A stretch of 64,000 nt of DNA from Telmatactis stephensoni (GCA_029948255.1 JALIZF010001871.1:558001-622000), one strand, 5' to 3'; counted from the first letter of the stretch, positions 10,844 through 22,218 are shown. Numbers and translations: made by a program. Notes: generated from the sequence alone by a model not told the origin.

Positions 10844-11854
10844 AATAGATTAAATCCAAATAAAGCGTCAGGTCCAGATCAGTTAGCTATTCGCCTCTTG
10901 AAACTTGCCACTGAAGAACTGACGCCTGTACTTCGTGAGATCTTTCAACAATCATTAGACACTGGAGACCTGCCAGGCGATTGGAGACACGCACTTGTTA
11001 CACCTGTCCATAAGAAAGATGATCGTCACAACCCAAGTAATTACAGACCGATAAGTCTGACCTGTGTATTATGCAAACTGCTAGAACACATTGTTAGCAG
11101 TCATATTATGAGCCACTTAGAGGAACATAATCTACTCTCTCCTTTCCAACATGGTTTCAGACATCGCCACTCAACTGAAACCCAACTAGTCCTAACAGTA
11201 CAAGATCTATCAGCATCATTAGACCAAGGGAAACAAGTGGACATGGTTTTGTTGGACTTCTCGAAGGCTTTCTATAAAGTACCTCACCAACGCCTTCTAC
11301 ATCTACTGAGTCATTACGGCATAAGAGGTCCACTCGACACCTGGATAAAAAATTTCCTAACAAACAGGACACAGGCAACAGTTGTGAATGGAACCATGTC
11401 AGATGTCTGTCATGTACTTTCCGGAGTACCTCAGGGGACTGTGCTCGGCCCACTGCTCTTCTTGTTGTATCTAAATGAACTACCAAATATTGTACAATCC
11501 CAGATCCGTCTCTTTGCAGATGATGCAATCCTTTATCTAGAACTGAAGTCTACAGTCTCCCAATCTATATTTCAATACGATCTTGATCAGCTGTACCATT
11601 GGTCCCAATTATGGCAGATGGAATTTAATGTCACCAAGTGCTGTGTTATGTCCTTCACAAGAAAAAGATCTCCTATTACAACTACTTACTCTCTAAATGG
11701 AATTCCTCTAAAGACCACAAATACCCACCCATACCTTGGTGTCCACCTGGCATCTGATCTCCGATGGAATATCCACTGTAGCCACGTCGCAAAGAAAGCC
11801 AACAGCACATTGGGTTCCTTAGACGAAATTTCTACCATGCAACTCAGGACATAA
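10844..11854 (+). pseudogene. LINE reverse transcriptase, main part
   Basis: The RT domain runs from NPNKASGPD through NYRPISLTC, FQHGFRHRHSTETQL, MVLLDFSKAF, SGVPQGTVLGPLLF and the catalytic FADD box (RLFADDAILYL) to HPYLGVHL. The usual aspartate-valine pair after FSKAF appears as YKV. The N-terminal endonuclease is missing through 5' truncation. A one-base frameshift near 11815 separates this frame from the C-terminal part at 11890-12327. The frame continues backwards into receptor antisense sequence, so any start codon upstream of 10844 is not genuine. Confidence 0.9.
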
Positions 11855-12327
11855 AAACCCAACTCTATAAATCTTTAGTCAGACCGACGATGGAATATGC
11901 ATCAACCGCTTGGGACACATACACACAGAAATGTATAAACCAACTGGAAATGGTCCAGAGACGAGCTGCGCGTTTTGTTAAAAACAACTACTCCACAGAA
12001 GCAAGTGTATCAGCAATGATCCAAGACCTAGATTGGTCCTCCCTTTCTTCTATTAGGAAAAGAAACAGACTCATACTCCTGTACAAGTGCTTAAATGGCT
12101 TAAGTGCCATAAATGGAACTGATTTTGTGAACTTCTCAGAAACGAAAACTAGAAAAAAACACCCGGCGTATATTCTTTCTCGCTTAGGTGCTAAAACTGA
12201 TATACACAAATACTCTTTTTTTCCACGAACTGTTGCAGAATGGAACGACCTTCCACCAGATGTTGTGGTAGCAGAAAATGTAAATAATTTCAAATCTAAG
12301 TTGAAAGTTCATTTTTCTACAATTTAA
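11855..12327 (+). pseudogene. LINE reverse transcriptase, C-terminal part (frameshifted)
   Basis: This continues the LINE protein in another frame: QLYKSLVRPTMEYAS, QRRAARFVKN, RNRLILLYKCLNGL, HPAYILSRLGAKTD and FPRTVAEWNDLPPDVV, the standard C-terminal landmarks of CR1/L2/Jockey-like RTs. It ends at a stop at 12325-12327, followed by the AT-rich 3' untranslated segment. Confidence 0.88.
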
Positions 12328-12633
12328 GAATACAATACAATACCTATTTAGAACCATCAATTTAGTATCCAATCAGTATTTATAAAAATCAAATCTACTT
12401 ATTTTAGTATTTAATTACCTATCAGTATTTAAAAAAACCAATTTATTTATCTATTTATCTAGCTAAGTATTTATTTACTACCTACTACTATATTTATAAA
12501 CATTTATTTATTAATTATTCTACCAGTATTTGTAATTTTTGTTTATAAGCTATTGTAGTTAGACCGTTGTCCACCCCTCTGTATAATGCAATAGCCTTAC
12601 GGAGAATAAATCAGGATCAGGATCAGGATCAGG

Positions 12634-13066
12634 AACTGCTGTCTTCGTACACAAACATTGGTCTCCCAACTGCTGCAGAGACCAAAACTGGCGAGGTCAA
12701 AGCCACGGAAAAGATACCAGTCATGGTAAGTATCAGTTTGACCAAAGAAAAGTGAAGCTGCCATTTTTTGGTGATTTGAGCGTGATTAACAATTGCCAAA
12801 ATGGTGAGGTTGAAGACGCCAAGGGAAAGAGAAAACATCATGGAGAGTGGAGCTATCGTACACAAGCATGATGGAGACCAAGACACGAACATCAATTGGA
12901 AGCTACTCCATATTACAAGAATCGAAAAGAAAGCTTGGGCAATGATAAGGTACTTGATGTTGGTTAGTGTTTTCCAGTAGGTGTTTCTACAGCACAAAAA
13001 TATCAAGGCGACGTTGAAGAAAAACCCAGTCAGAAAAATAGCGATTTGCACGATGTCCACTGACAT
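12634..13066 (-). pseudogene. receptor-like copy G1, N-terminal half
   Basis: The start ATG at 13066 gives MSVDIVQIAIFLTGFFFN, matching the starts of G2-G4. TM1 to TM4 are present (CCRNTYWKTLTNIKYLIIAQ, SWSPSCLCTIAP, FNLTILAIVNHAQI, GIFSVALTSPVL), and the match stops at VYEDSS where the LINE begins. The open frame can be extended upstream to 13249, but paralogues diverge there and the homologous ATG is the better start. Upstream of about 13085 the flank differs from G2-G4: an approximately 80-bp insertion lies between two ATCAGTG copies. Confidence 0.88.
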
Positions 13067-13084
13067 GTAGTATATTCGATGATC

Positions 13085-15700
13085 AGTGGAATACCTGTAA
13101 ACTAGCCTATGGCTAAGAGTATTACCCACTTTAAATAAAGTATTGTATGGTATTGTTGTATCAGTGCTCTTTTCACCGCCCCGCCCGGTCACTGTATCAA
13201 GAAATGCTCTATAGTTCGAGGGACATTTTAGAAAACAATAGGTGATCAACTTCTAAACAATAGGCGAAAAAAGCCGCCAAAGCCGATGTGTTCGGATATA
13301 CTTTGGAAATACTTCGCTTTGTCGGACAGCTCTCGTATTTCTAGCTGGCGTGACAAATTTTGTACGTCCCTCCCATCCTCCGGAAAATGATCAATGAACA
13401 TGATATCTTTTGGGGGTAAGGTGGGAAATACATGTGAAATACTCCGAGGTTTTCAAAGCTGCTTTCATAAACTTCTATGTATATGATTGTTGGTGCACGG
13501 TTGCGGCATTTTACATTAAGATTGAATTTTTCTTTTGATAGATCTAATGGCCTTTTTCGTCATTCGTTGATATAAGTTCTGGGCTGATAAGTCACTAGAT
13601 TCATATTTACAAATACAATAAAGTTTGTGTCTGAAATAAAACTTGTTTTAGCCGCTAAACAAAGCTTTTAATATCATCTGAGTGCATTCAGTGCATTTCC
13701 ATCTCTAGAATATGAATCATCTTTAGCCTTGAACTGTAGCCTACAAAAATACAAAGTACGTAGCCCCGGGACGTAGCCATTTGGTATTTGAGAGAAGGCT
13801 GAATTGTTAGGACTCTCATTGCTGAGAATTAATGAGATCAATCAATGTAGTTTAAGTAATCGATAGTGCCTTTGACTTTACAATCGCGGTTATCTCTTTT
13901 TATGATTTTTTTAACAACAAATCAAATAACAAATTAAGTCGAGACGTTTCGTAAAAGGTTTCCTCTTTCAATTATTGTTGTTAATTTCTTCGCTTTTTTG
14001 TTTGTTCTCTTGGCTTTTACATTCAAATTTCTCGGTGATAATGAGCTTAAAATGCAGAATTTTTGGGAAAGTAATTCTTCATATGCATTTACTGTCATCA
14101 TTGAGTTACTTTAACTAGGAATAATCCATTTCCAATTTTAACCGATTTTGATCGCCGTCCCCCTTTAAGGTTAAGATGTCATGAGTTACGATGACGTAAA
14201 GACCAATTTTTCAAGTTTGTTTGGTGGCAACAGCATACCTGCTTAGTTCCTAGCGGTACTTACTCGATCAGTAGGATGAGAACGATTTATAATGGTTGGA
14301 CTAAATGTAAATGTGTGGTAGTGATGATAGTTATGGCAAGGCGATGGTGGTGAGATGTGGTAATGGTAAGGTGATAGTGGTGGTAGTAATGGCAAGGCGA
14401 TGGTAGTAGGGGTGATTTTCCAAACTCAAGAAGTTCAGTGAAACCTGGCAAAAGCATAAATATATAAATGCAAATATTTTTTATCTACAATTTAGAACAT
14501 TTTCAACGTAATCAAGAGCGAAAAAATGAATTTATTCCATCTACAATTCTCAACGTCAGAAACAAGAGGAAACGTGGGATTTGAGGGGAGGGTGCTCATA
14601 GTATCAGGATTCCCTTTGTATACGGGTCCTGATATAACCAGGATATGCCAAAACCCTTATACCACCTCGTATTATCAGTAAACTATATGTATACTTAACA
14701 ATTACGGCTCGTGATTTCTATAGCTTTTTTCGTGTTTTACAGCTTCAGAAGTGTTTCATCAGAGTACAGAACATAGCTATGCGCCTGATCTATTTGCTTT
14801 ATATAATAGATTTTTACGAGCAAAACTGAGAATAAAAATTTAGGAAAACAGAGAGCGCGTCTTTCGACATTGAATCGACAAAATTTGACAGGATGCCATC
14901 ATATTGTCAAAATTATGCAAAAAATAGTGTTTCTATAGTGTTTTATTCTACGTAATTCATTAAGTTACCTCATTTATTTTGAACCGGTGATTAGATTTCC
15001 CAAAAATCTATCTTGCCTGACATGACCCAAACTGAGGTTTACATCCAGAATCTTGAAATTTGGCGAGGCGTACTTATCGGTACAAAAATGGATTCTGATA
15101 AGTAAAGAAACTTCTTGTTGTCGTCTTCAACAACCATGTTGACTTCAAATTGTTGTTTTCAAAAATCGCAGAAATATTGAATGAGCCTCAGACTCAGATT
15201 TAAGTACATTCTTGCTTTTACAACGTTGAGTGAAGACTGTAACTCCGCGACAAACATCCAAAATACTCGACCGAAAAAACTCACAAATTATATTTTACAG
15301 CTCCAAAAGTTTTGGTTCCAGTTTATAGAAAACGTCAGCTTTGCCTTGAAACCCACAACCTGAAGGACATTTACATTTGCTGTCTTTTTTTCCGTGTTAT
15401 TTGCGTAAAAATCAACTTAAAAGCAAAGAGGTTTGCTGTTCTTTCATCGCATTACCTTTTCCTGCCGTTCGGGCGTACAAACGCGCGCGTCCGCTAACAG
15501 AAAATGGTGGGAATTTTCACTTGTTTTGACTTGGTCGCGAGGGATTGTGCGATAAAGGAATAAATTTCCTTGTGTTTACTGATGAAAGTTTTGCTTATTT
15601 TGCGAATGAAATAGGCTTGAAGGACTCACAACAAAGATTGTGAGTATAAAAGATTTTGATCTTGTGACGTCACTTCTATTATCTGTACTCTGATAAAGTA
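13085..15700. other. long intergenic region, repeats but no gene
   Basis: No convincing gene. A TGGTGATGG/GGCAAGGCGATGG-rich low-complexity patch lies at about 14310-14420. GGTGATTTTCCAAACTCAAG at about 14411 recurs inverted near 42080. The block at about 14700-14810 (CTCGTG, TTTTTCGTGTT, AGAGTACAGAACATAGCTA) recurs at about 53120-53225 in the same orientation. Frames at 15181-15497 have no recognised domain. Confidence 0.5.
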
Positions 15701-15830
15701 TGATAATAATAATATTTATTTATAAAGCGCAAATTCAACACTACAGTTTTCAAATGCGCTAGGCTGATTGACCAATCAGATCGCGCGCTGGTAAAATTAT
15801 ATTATATAAAGATTCATGATACAGCCTTAT
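15700..15830. repeat. SINE/MITE-like dispersed repeat fragment
   Basis: ATAATATTTATTTATAAAGC followed by GCAAATTC and a TTTCAAATGCGCTAGG stretch resembles the segment near 30760-30830 (TAAATGCTTGTAGAGCGCC). The family is not identified. Confidence 0.35.
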
Positions 15831-15989
15831 ACAACCCATTTCATGCAGTGGTAATGCGTGTGTCAAATTACGCTGTTGTGTGAAAAGGTCAGTAGGCTAC
15901 TCGAAACCCAGTGTATTCGGGCAGGCGGTCTTTCATTTCTTCCTCCGCCCAAAAACCGCAGACCGCCAGCAAAGCAGGCTACTATGTTA

Positions 15990-16400
15990 GGAACTTGACA
16001 AAATGTAGGAAAATACATTTTCCTAGATATTTCCTAATTATTTCCTAAAATATAAAATCCCATTTTCCTAGATATTTTCCTATGTTAGGGAATATCTAGT
16101 AGAAAAAATGCAAAACCATCTTGGAAATATCTGGGAAAATGCATTTTCCAACATTTAGTTTGTCGAGTTCCATCATAATGTCTAGTAGGAAAAGGCAATT
16201 TCCTATGATAGGAAATATCCACTAAATATCTAGGAAAATGTATTTTTCCCCTACATTTTGTCCAGTTTCTATCATAAGAAAATACAAGTTCTAGATAATT
16301 GCTAGATATTATATTTCCTATCATAGACCGAAAATTTGCCAAAATTTCCAGTGTACTTTCATGTTCAAAGTTTGCCGTTACGTTTATGTTTATGATTGTA
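15990..16400. repeat. degenerate repeats of TAGGAAATATCTAGGAAAATG type
   Basis: Many direct and inverted copies of TTTCCTATGATAGGAAAT-like and ATTTTCCTAGATATTTCC motifs. The same family occurs at 33710-33790 and 34060-34190, in each case on the 3' side of a receptor copy (G2 and G3). It therefore belongs to the duplicated unit. Confidence 0.6.
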
Positions 16401-16409
16401 AATCATGTT

Positions 16410-17076
16410 CTGGAACAATGAACAGTATTGTATCGACCAATCATGAATGGGTCATCCACTACTGCTAGAACGAGGCTCGCGATTTGTTAACATGACAAAA
16501 ACAAAGAATATGTGGATAACTCTGAACAATGTCTTTTTTGTTCTACTTGTCGCCTGTGGCATTGTTTCCTTCCGACCGTAGTGTATTACTGTCATGAATA
16601 CCTTAAGGAAAATAAAATTATCTTGTTAAATTGTCTGGAGGCACGGGCCTCAGTGGCAGGATTTATTCCCTTTAATTCTTCTTTTTGGTTTCTTTATAGG
16701 TCTTTTCTCATGGCCAACTTTCTGTCTATTCAATCTGAAACCTATTTTCCGGCTGACATCACCAGAAGAAGTCAATTAAAATTCTAGTTATGGGTTGAAA
16801 AATACAACTCAACTGACTTTTTATCGTATAGGTACTATTATCAGTGTATTTATTCTCTATTTACTGATTTAAATGGATACGATTTGTATAAATATCTTAT
16901 CCTTGGCCTTACTTTTTAGCCCTTCAACTGTTATAGCTTGGAGTTTTGTAACTACTTTAGAACATTGTACCGACATATTTTATAGCAACCAAACAATTGA
17001 GAACAACAAGAAATCAAACAAAAAGTTTCTGGGGTCTACTTACACTACATATTCTCCACATTTATGTTTAATATGT
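16410..17076. repeat. 3' flank of the receptor duplication unit (G2 copy)
   Basis: Matches 44960-45764 next to G4, for example GGCCAACTTTCTGTCTATTC, CTATTTTCCGGCTGACATC, CAACTGTTATAGCTT and ACAACAAGAAATC. No gene of its own; frames 16512-16787 and 16873-17133 lack domains. This shows the duplication extends well beyond the coding sequence. Confidence 0.65.
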
Positions 17077-18030
17077 TTAGTCATGCACCAAAGCCGTGTT
17101 TTCGTGAGTTTCTACTGTGATTTCATCAACTAGTTTGCCGTGGTTGCCATGTTGTTGTTCTTTAGGCTCTCGACAACTGTCATGTATGATTTCCCACATC
17201 AACAAAGGAAAACTGCAAAACACAGCAACCAAGAAGAGTTCTAATTTGTGGAAAACGTCGTTCAAGAAATCCAGTTGCTTTGCTTTGGTGTTGTCTCGAT
17301 AGATGAGGATAGAAAGGTACATGAAAATAATAAACGACATGGTGTTGATGAAGCCTTCAACACGAGATGGTACACGAGATTCTGTCTGCAGAACTCCTTC
17401 TTTCTTTTCCGTTTCGTCCCTCATTGAGTGAAGTCCCAGTAAAAGCAGTCGATTGATGATGATAACAAGAGGTATCATAAACTGCAGTATTATGTAGAAC
17501 GAAGCGTAGGAGGCAATATTGACTTTGTCTACACTGAAAGTCTTTTTGGTCAAACGAATCGAGGACTTTAAAGCCGCTGAATCGTTACAACTGCTGTCTT
17601 CGTACACAACCATTGGTCTCCCAACTGCTGCAGAGAACAAAACTGGCGAGGTCAAAGCCACGGAAAAGATACCAATCATGATCAGCATCAGTATGACTAA
17701 AGAAAAGCGAAGCTGCCATTTTCTGGTGATTTGAGCGTGATTAGCAATTGCCAAAATAGTGAGGTTGAAGACGGCAAGGGAAAGAGAAAACATCATGGAG
17801 AATGGAGCTATCGTACACAAGCATGATGGAGACCAAGACACGAACATCAATTGGAAGCTACTCCATATTACAAGAAGCGAAAAGAAAGCTTGGGCAATGA
17901 TAAGGTACTTGATGTTGGTTAGTGTTTTCCAGTAGGTGTTTCTACAGCACAAAAACATCAAGGCGACGTTGAAGAAAGACCCAGTCAGATAAATAGCGGA
18001 AATAGCGATTTGCGCGATAAACAGTGACAT
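17077..18030 (-). CDS. divergent rhodopsin-like seven-transmembrane receptor, copy G2 (intact)
   Basis: A single-exon 317-residue membrane protein. Approximate segments: TM1 6-28, TM2 37-60, TM3 70-97, TM4 107-130, TM5 168-196, TM6 222-242 and TM7 255-278, with a soluble C-tail of about 40 residues. A cysteine pair before TM3 (SPSCLCT) and a cysteine before TM5 (YEDSSCND) could form the usual extracellular disulfide. Standard class A motifs are degraded: the TM2 aspartate site reads LIIAQ, the DRY site reads ANH, and there is no NPxxY in TM7. G-protein coupling by the usual switch is therefore doubtful. The start ATG is shared with paralogues. Topology and cysteines suggest a plasma-membrane receptor; the ligand is unknown. 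It is intact and about as long as G4. Confidence 0.85.
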   Translation of the reverse strand: MSLFIAQIAISAIYLTGSFFNVALMFLCCRNTYWKTLTNIKYLIIAQAFFSLLVIWSSFQLMFVSWSPSCLCTIAPFSMMFSLSLAVFNLTILAIANHAQITRKWQLRFSLVILMLIMIGIFSVALTSPVLFSAAVGRPMVVYEDSSCNDSAALKSSIRLTKKTFSVDKVNIASYASFYIILQFMIPLVIIINRLLLLGLHSMRDETEKKEGVLQTESRVPSRVEGFINTMSFIIFMYLSILIYRDNTKAKQLDFLNDVFHKLELFLVAVFCSFPLLMWEIIHDSCREPKEQQHGNHGKLVDEITVETHENTALVHD

Positions 18031-18456
18031 GATGTAGTATATTCGATGATCAGTGCTCTTTTAGTTTCAGGGAGCCAGTTTTCCAGTATTACGGTGAGCA
18101 AATACTCTCTCACTCACTCACTTTGCACTTGAGGAATAGAAAGTTTAGATCAAGTCTTCTTTGAACAGGTATAATTTATAGCATGATGTGCTCGCCGCGG
18201 GAGCTTAGGGTTCTCGCATTCCAATTGGTTGGAAGTCACGACAACAAGCGCTCCCTTTGGCTTTGGAGGGATTGGCCAATGAATTACTAATACTAAAGAG
18301 TTTTCAAAACTTTGAATAAAGGATTTAGAGCTAGTAAGTTCCCAGAAGTTTATTTTAGACGTCTTATATTTACCAATATTTGCAAACAGTGAGCATGTAC
18401 TGTTTAAGAACGTGATTTGATTGCACCCCTGTCGGTGATCGAGTAGATTATTGAAT
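18031..18456. promoter_or_regulatory. conserved 5' flank of receptor G2
   Basis: About 420 bp upstream of the G2 start is shared with G3 (35508-35910) and G4 (46713-47130): GAGCCAGTTTTCCAGTA, CACTTTGCACTTGAGGAATA, CAGGTATAATTTATAGCATG, GCTCGCCGCGGGAGCTT and AACAGTGAGCATGTACTG. TATAATTTATA is a plausible core promoter element. Conservation may simply reflect recent duplication. Confidence 0.5.
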
Positions 18457-18668
18457 CAAAACAAACAAACAAACAAACAAACAAACAAACAAACAAACAA
18501 ACAAACAAACAAACAAACAAACAAACAAACAAACAAACAAACAAACAAACAAACAAACAAACAAACAAACAAACAAACAAACAAACAAACAAACAAACAA
18601 ACAAACAAACAAACAAACAAACAAACAAACGAATGAATGAATGAATGAATGAATGAGTGAATGAATGA
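18457..18668. repeat. (AAAC)n microsatellite followed by (GAAT)n
   Basis: A nearly pure CAAA run occupies 18457-18630, then GAAT repeats run to about 18668. Equivalent positions upstream of G3 and G4 hold (AAAT)n and an AATC-type array. Long LFVC- or NKQT-type frames here are artefacts of a period-4 repeat. Confidence 0.97.
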
Positions 18669-19923
18669 AGCGCTGCTTCCTGTTGACCCATGAATGAATG
18701 AATAAATGATTAATGTACCATATTTCAGTAATGCCATACGGTCGTCATTTCCCAATATGGCGTTTCTTCCTGTTGACCCTTTTCTCGCGTTTTTTACACC
18801 TTCAATGGCATTAAAAACCATTTTTGCCGGGACCCTATACTGTTTTTGCGCTTATTTAAAAAAAACTAAATATCTCAAACATATATCTCAAACATATATC
18901 AAATTTCTAGAAAAAACGGAATAACTACAACCTATGAAAAAAAAAAAAAGATTTTTGTAACAAATTTTGTTCGACTTGTGGAAACCCTTTGTTCGAAGTC
19001 ACGCTACAAAAGTCAAGAAATGAAGGTGTAGTTTAGTCATTATATCAAAAGAGTTGATGTTATTACGTAGAATATATCACTGGCTAAAGTTTGTGCAATT
19101 GTAGTTGTTGTAGAGCTATTTTTTTGAGAATTGTCATTATTTTTCTAATTTTTTCCGGTGGCGCGTTCTTTGTGTCAAAAACTCGTAAATAGGCATTGTT
19201 CAACGCTGATTACCTCAAAAAAGAGCATCGGACACTTATTTTTCTTTTCATTTTTGAGACCAGCATTACATTTTATACAAAAAAGTTTCAATTGAAGGCC
19301 GGACTTACTTTTCCTTTTTGCTAAAGTAGTCAGTCTTTTTTTATTAATCAATGAATGATGCTTAAACTTAGATGTTTAGCTTAAGTTCGCACGTTTCCAG
19401 TTTCTAACGTTGTGAGTTGTAGATGGAATCACGATAAGCTTATTTTCGGATGAATTAATTTTTTCGTTCTTGATTATGTTTTTAAGGTTGGTGCCTACTA
19501 ATGGGAAGGTAATTTTTTTGGCCAAAAACCACATGGGTATCAAAGAACCCATCACAGGGAGCTAGAATCCAAGGAAAAAATTGGGGGTCACCGTGCATAT
19601 TAATGAGTTACACGCCATCAAATGTTGCAAAATCTGCCTATTCTAGAGGCCCAAAGAAAAAATCATAAATACCCCATATTTTGAAAAAATGTCAAACTTT
19701 TTTTACTAAAACGTTTACAACACAATTCTCTTACTTGTCAATGCCATACGAAATATGAAAAACCAGAATAACAATTTTTTTCAATGACTTTTTACTAGTT
19801 TTAGACCTGTTTTGGTTCATGACCGTCAAATGAAAAGTCCAAGTTTTGCAATCAAGTTTCAATTTTAAATTCATAAAAGTATTTTAAAATAGTAGGTTAA
19901 TCTCCACTTTACAATTTACAGAA
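18669..19923. other. intergenic, dispersed repeats, no gene
   Basis: The segment 19317-19502 (TTGCTAAAGTAGTCAGTC, TTTCTAACGTTGTGA, CTTATTTTCGGAT) recurs at 41843-42025. GGGGGTCACCGTGC at 19585 resembles the GGGGTATCCGTGC core of the 62-bp repeats at 19924 and 22219. No coding gene is recognised. Confidence 0.5.
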
Positions 19924-19985
19924 ATACAAAATAGGGGTATCCGTGCGATTTAGAAAGTTATTTGCCGATAAACGCGCGAAAACTG
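19924..19985 (+). repeat. 62-bp direct repeat, copy 1
   Basis: ATACAAAATAGGGGTATCCG and onward to CGCGCGAAAACTG. It is identical by eye to 22219-22280 and in the same orientation. It cuts off the C-terminal coding region of the SWIM-YqaJ-PHD gene, whose last residues and stop are supplied by the repeat. Confidence 0.9.
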
Positions 19986-20177
19986 GATAATAATTGGATT
20001 AACTTCCTTGATAAGAACTTGTGCAGCTTGAATAATGTCAGAGGTAAGCCATCCAGTAGGATCATTGATAATATCATAATCTGTGCTGCCTAAGTTTGCA
20101 AGGTTACCATACTTGTTAAATGACCCCAGTTGATACTTTGGTGATAACAATGTCATTGTCACTATTTTCATCTTCAT
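19950..20177 (-). pseudogene. Ulp1-like protease N-terminal fragment (end of SWIM/YqaJ/PHD gene)
   Basis: The frame contains NDPTGWLTSDIIQAAQVLI, which resembles the WL-(N/T)D-I-I-A-A-Q start of Ulp1/C48-type cysteine proteases found at the C-terminus of related cnidarian proteins. That family assignment is from memory of the family and moderate. The catalytic His, Asp and Cys would lie further on and are absent: coding runs straight into the 62-bp repeat at 19985 and stops. Truncated. Confidence 0.5.
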
Positions 20178-20203
20178 CTGTCAGACTAGGTTCTGCAGGT
20201 GAT

Positions 20204-20716
20204 TCAGGTAAAGAGCAAGAAGTAGAAGTGGTAGCCCTTGTCGAAATTAACTTTTTGTCTTTTACTCTGCATATATAACACATCCAAGTTGTTTTTGGAA
20301 TTACTGGGCATTCTTTTAAGTCCCAAGCAACTCAAATGAAAAAAATTACCATTGTCACAATTGGCATTATGGCATTTCACAAGTCTATCTGTAGAAGTTG
20401 CTTTAGCTTTACAAACACAAATGGTGTCAAAGAGAAGAGCATTATTGACAGAAGATGGTAACTGTTGTTTATTCTGGGATTTTTTCCTACTTTTTTTAAA
20501 CTCAGATAGCTTGTAACAATGTGGACAGTACCATGTTTTGGGAATTTGTACATCCCTTAGAGCCAAACATGCTGTGTGAAATTGGCCATATGGACATTTT
20601 GGATTACTGCATGATATAACATCATTATTAAGCTGCTCTTTACAGAAACAAATATTTTTGGTAGTGGATACAGTTCCAGGTACGTCACACCTCCTAGTGT
20701 ACCATCTCCCTAACAT
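20204..20716 (-). pseudogene. tandem PHD-finger segment of the SWIM/YqaJ mosaic gene
   Basis: Two PHD-type zinc fingers. The first runs from ICFCKEQ through CSNPKCPYGQFHTACL to WYCPHCYKL, giving a complete Cys4-His-Cys3 pattern. The second starts TICVCKAK and includes CHNANCDNGNFFHLSCLGL. Its final tryptophan-cysteine-cysteine motif (MCYIC) lies in another frame near 20280-20310, so a frameshift breaks it. The frame begins in LPEMLGRWYTRR, the tail of the preceding YqaJ-like domain, also displaced by a frameshift. PHD fingers usually bind histone tails. In this copy the gene is decayed. Confidence 0.75.
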
Positions 20717-21204
20717 CTCTGGCAGGATACAAATTTTCCAAAAGAGCTCAACTTTTTTATCACAGTACTGGAATGCTTGAAGTCAGGATTGATTCTATCA
20801 CAAACAATGGCTGTTTTTCCAGATGAATCAATTGAAAACACAGCAAAGTCGCAGTATTTCCTCTCTGATAAAGTAAATAACTGCTGTTGCACTTGGAAGA
20901 AATAATTATGCTCTCTCTTTAGCTTGAAATGACCATTTAATTTCTGTAAACAAGAGCTTGGCTTAGTAGCATACTCACTGAAGTGATTGTGATTGTGAAG
21001 GCTGGGCGAAATTGGTATGGTAGACAGCACCACAAACTGAGGTTCCGATTCTACCTGCCCTGTGCCTAAAAAACCCTGGTCCCTTTGCTTGAGCTCGGGT
21101 GTCTTGTTCAACGATAGCAATTTCTTTCTCTCAGATATTGACCTTGACCTCCACACACTTTCGCAACAGTTCATGATACTGAAGGTATAAATTAACAGAG
21201 TCAT
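20710..21204 (-). pseudogene. YqaJ-like nuclease domain remnant of the mosaic gene
   Basis: The region LNGHFKLKREHNYFFQVQ followed by QQLFTLSERKYCDFAVFS matches the C-terminal core of YqaJ-type viral recombinase/exonuclease domains (pattern KLKRxHxYYxQVQxQL...CDF). The N-terminal half of the domain looks absent or shortened: only about 90 residues separate it from the SWIM segment. Frameshifts at both sides (about 21150 and 20720) link it to its neighbours. YqaJ enzymes digest DNA ends in recombination systems; this copy is unlikely to be active. Confidence 0.7.
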
Positions 21205-22090
21205 AAAGGTCTGTCAAAACTGGTACATTCCGAGTTTTCGATATAAATTTGTCAGAATAAGGGTCAATTAAACTCAAAATTGCGGCTTTTGTGTTACAGG
21301 CACTGAGCTTTCTATAAAATTCCGATACTTTTTCGATTTCCGCCGCTGAAGAAACAATGGTGTTTTTATTGTGAGTTTCACTGCGGTTAGTACCGAAAGT
21401 TTTGTTTTGAATGCCACTTCGTGTCCTATTATCATCTAGGGAGTCAATCTTAATATCAAGGTTTTCTTTGAGTTTTCTTGCTGAAGTAAAATCGATGTCT
21501 TTTACCCTTTCATATGATACTTTGCTCACATAGCTTGGAAGGAGCCAAGTGCACTTTAGTTGCGTACACGCTAACTTGCCATGGATGCGTGTCCAGCATT
21601 CAATGTAAAATAAGACACTAGCGACATGAGAACACGATTCAGCTAATCCTGCTTTACAGCCTAAGCAATGTGCTGAATAAATTCTACCATCTTTACCAGA
21701 TATTAGCCAAATGTCCACGAGGGGATCATTCATCCGTTGTGAGTGGCGAGCTTTCGCCACAACAACATGCTTGTTTTTGATCAACTTTCCCTTTACTGAG
21801 GAAACAAACCCAGATACCACTTGATTATAAGCGTCAAGACTCTTGTAGCACTTGAACTGATCGTTTGTGTAGTAACTTGTCTCAAGAACTAAAAAGCTAA
21901 ACAAATCAGACTGTTCTATTGGCGGTAAACACTCGGGGTCAAGCTCCTCGTCTTGAATAGTCGCCGGATCAACGCCAATATTTTCAATTTTCTGAATATA
22001 ACGCTCTTTTATACGACCCTCAAGGGTTGTAGCATATTTGGAGAGTATTGGAGTGGTCATCCATGGAGATTCAAAGCGAATTACGGCCAC
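21131..22090 (-). pseudogene. SWIM zinc-finger segment, N-terminal part of the mosaic gene
   Basis: A 319-residue frame. The SWIM motif C-x-C-x(n)-C-x-H is seen around HCLGCKAGLAESCSHVASVL (about residues 140-160), preceded by YNQVVSGFVSSVKGK and VVVAKARHSQRM and followed by CTWLLPSYVSK. This N-terminal organisation, with a SWIM finger upstream of a YqaJ-like nuclease and PHD fingers, is a known cnidarian architecture in my recollection. The start near 22090 is not an obvious strong ATG. The sequence upstream (TTCACGTGACGTCAC, GCCGCCATTG-like) resembles a promoter and is followed by the second 62-bp repeat. The open frame itself is undamaged until about 21150. Confidence 0.7.
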
Positions 22091-22218
22091 ACAAAACCAC
22101 AGAAGATAAAAACACTACAAAGTTGGCTTATCTCTACATACATTTCGTGGTTGAGAGAGGCACAACAATGGCGGACACTAAATTAGCATATGGCTGTGAC
22201 GTCACGTGAAAACCAAGA

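Larger units (their letters stand above)
10844..12633 (+). mobile_element. 5'-truncated LINE (CR1/L2-like tail) inserted in receptor G1
   Basis: The insertion starts directly inside the RT domain at 10844 and ends in a short tandem tail of ATCAGG units (about 12609-12633). The receptor sequence stops at 10843 and resumes at 12634. Compared with G2, one base appears lost and no clear target duplication is seen. A microsatellite 3' tail with little target duplication is typical of CR1/L2-group LINEs. The orientation is opposite to the receptor. The region 12330-12600 is an AT-rich 3' untranslated segment. Confidence 0.85.

Noticed and set aside
17519..17734. Plus-strand frame opposite receptor G2 (and the equivalent opposite G4 at 46204)
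   Set aside because: Antisense shadow of the receptor coding sequence, conserved only because the receptor is.
18404..18821. Frames rich in LFVC or NKQT repeats
   Set aside because: Translations of a pure (AAAC)n microsatellite.
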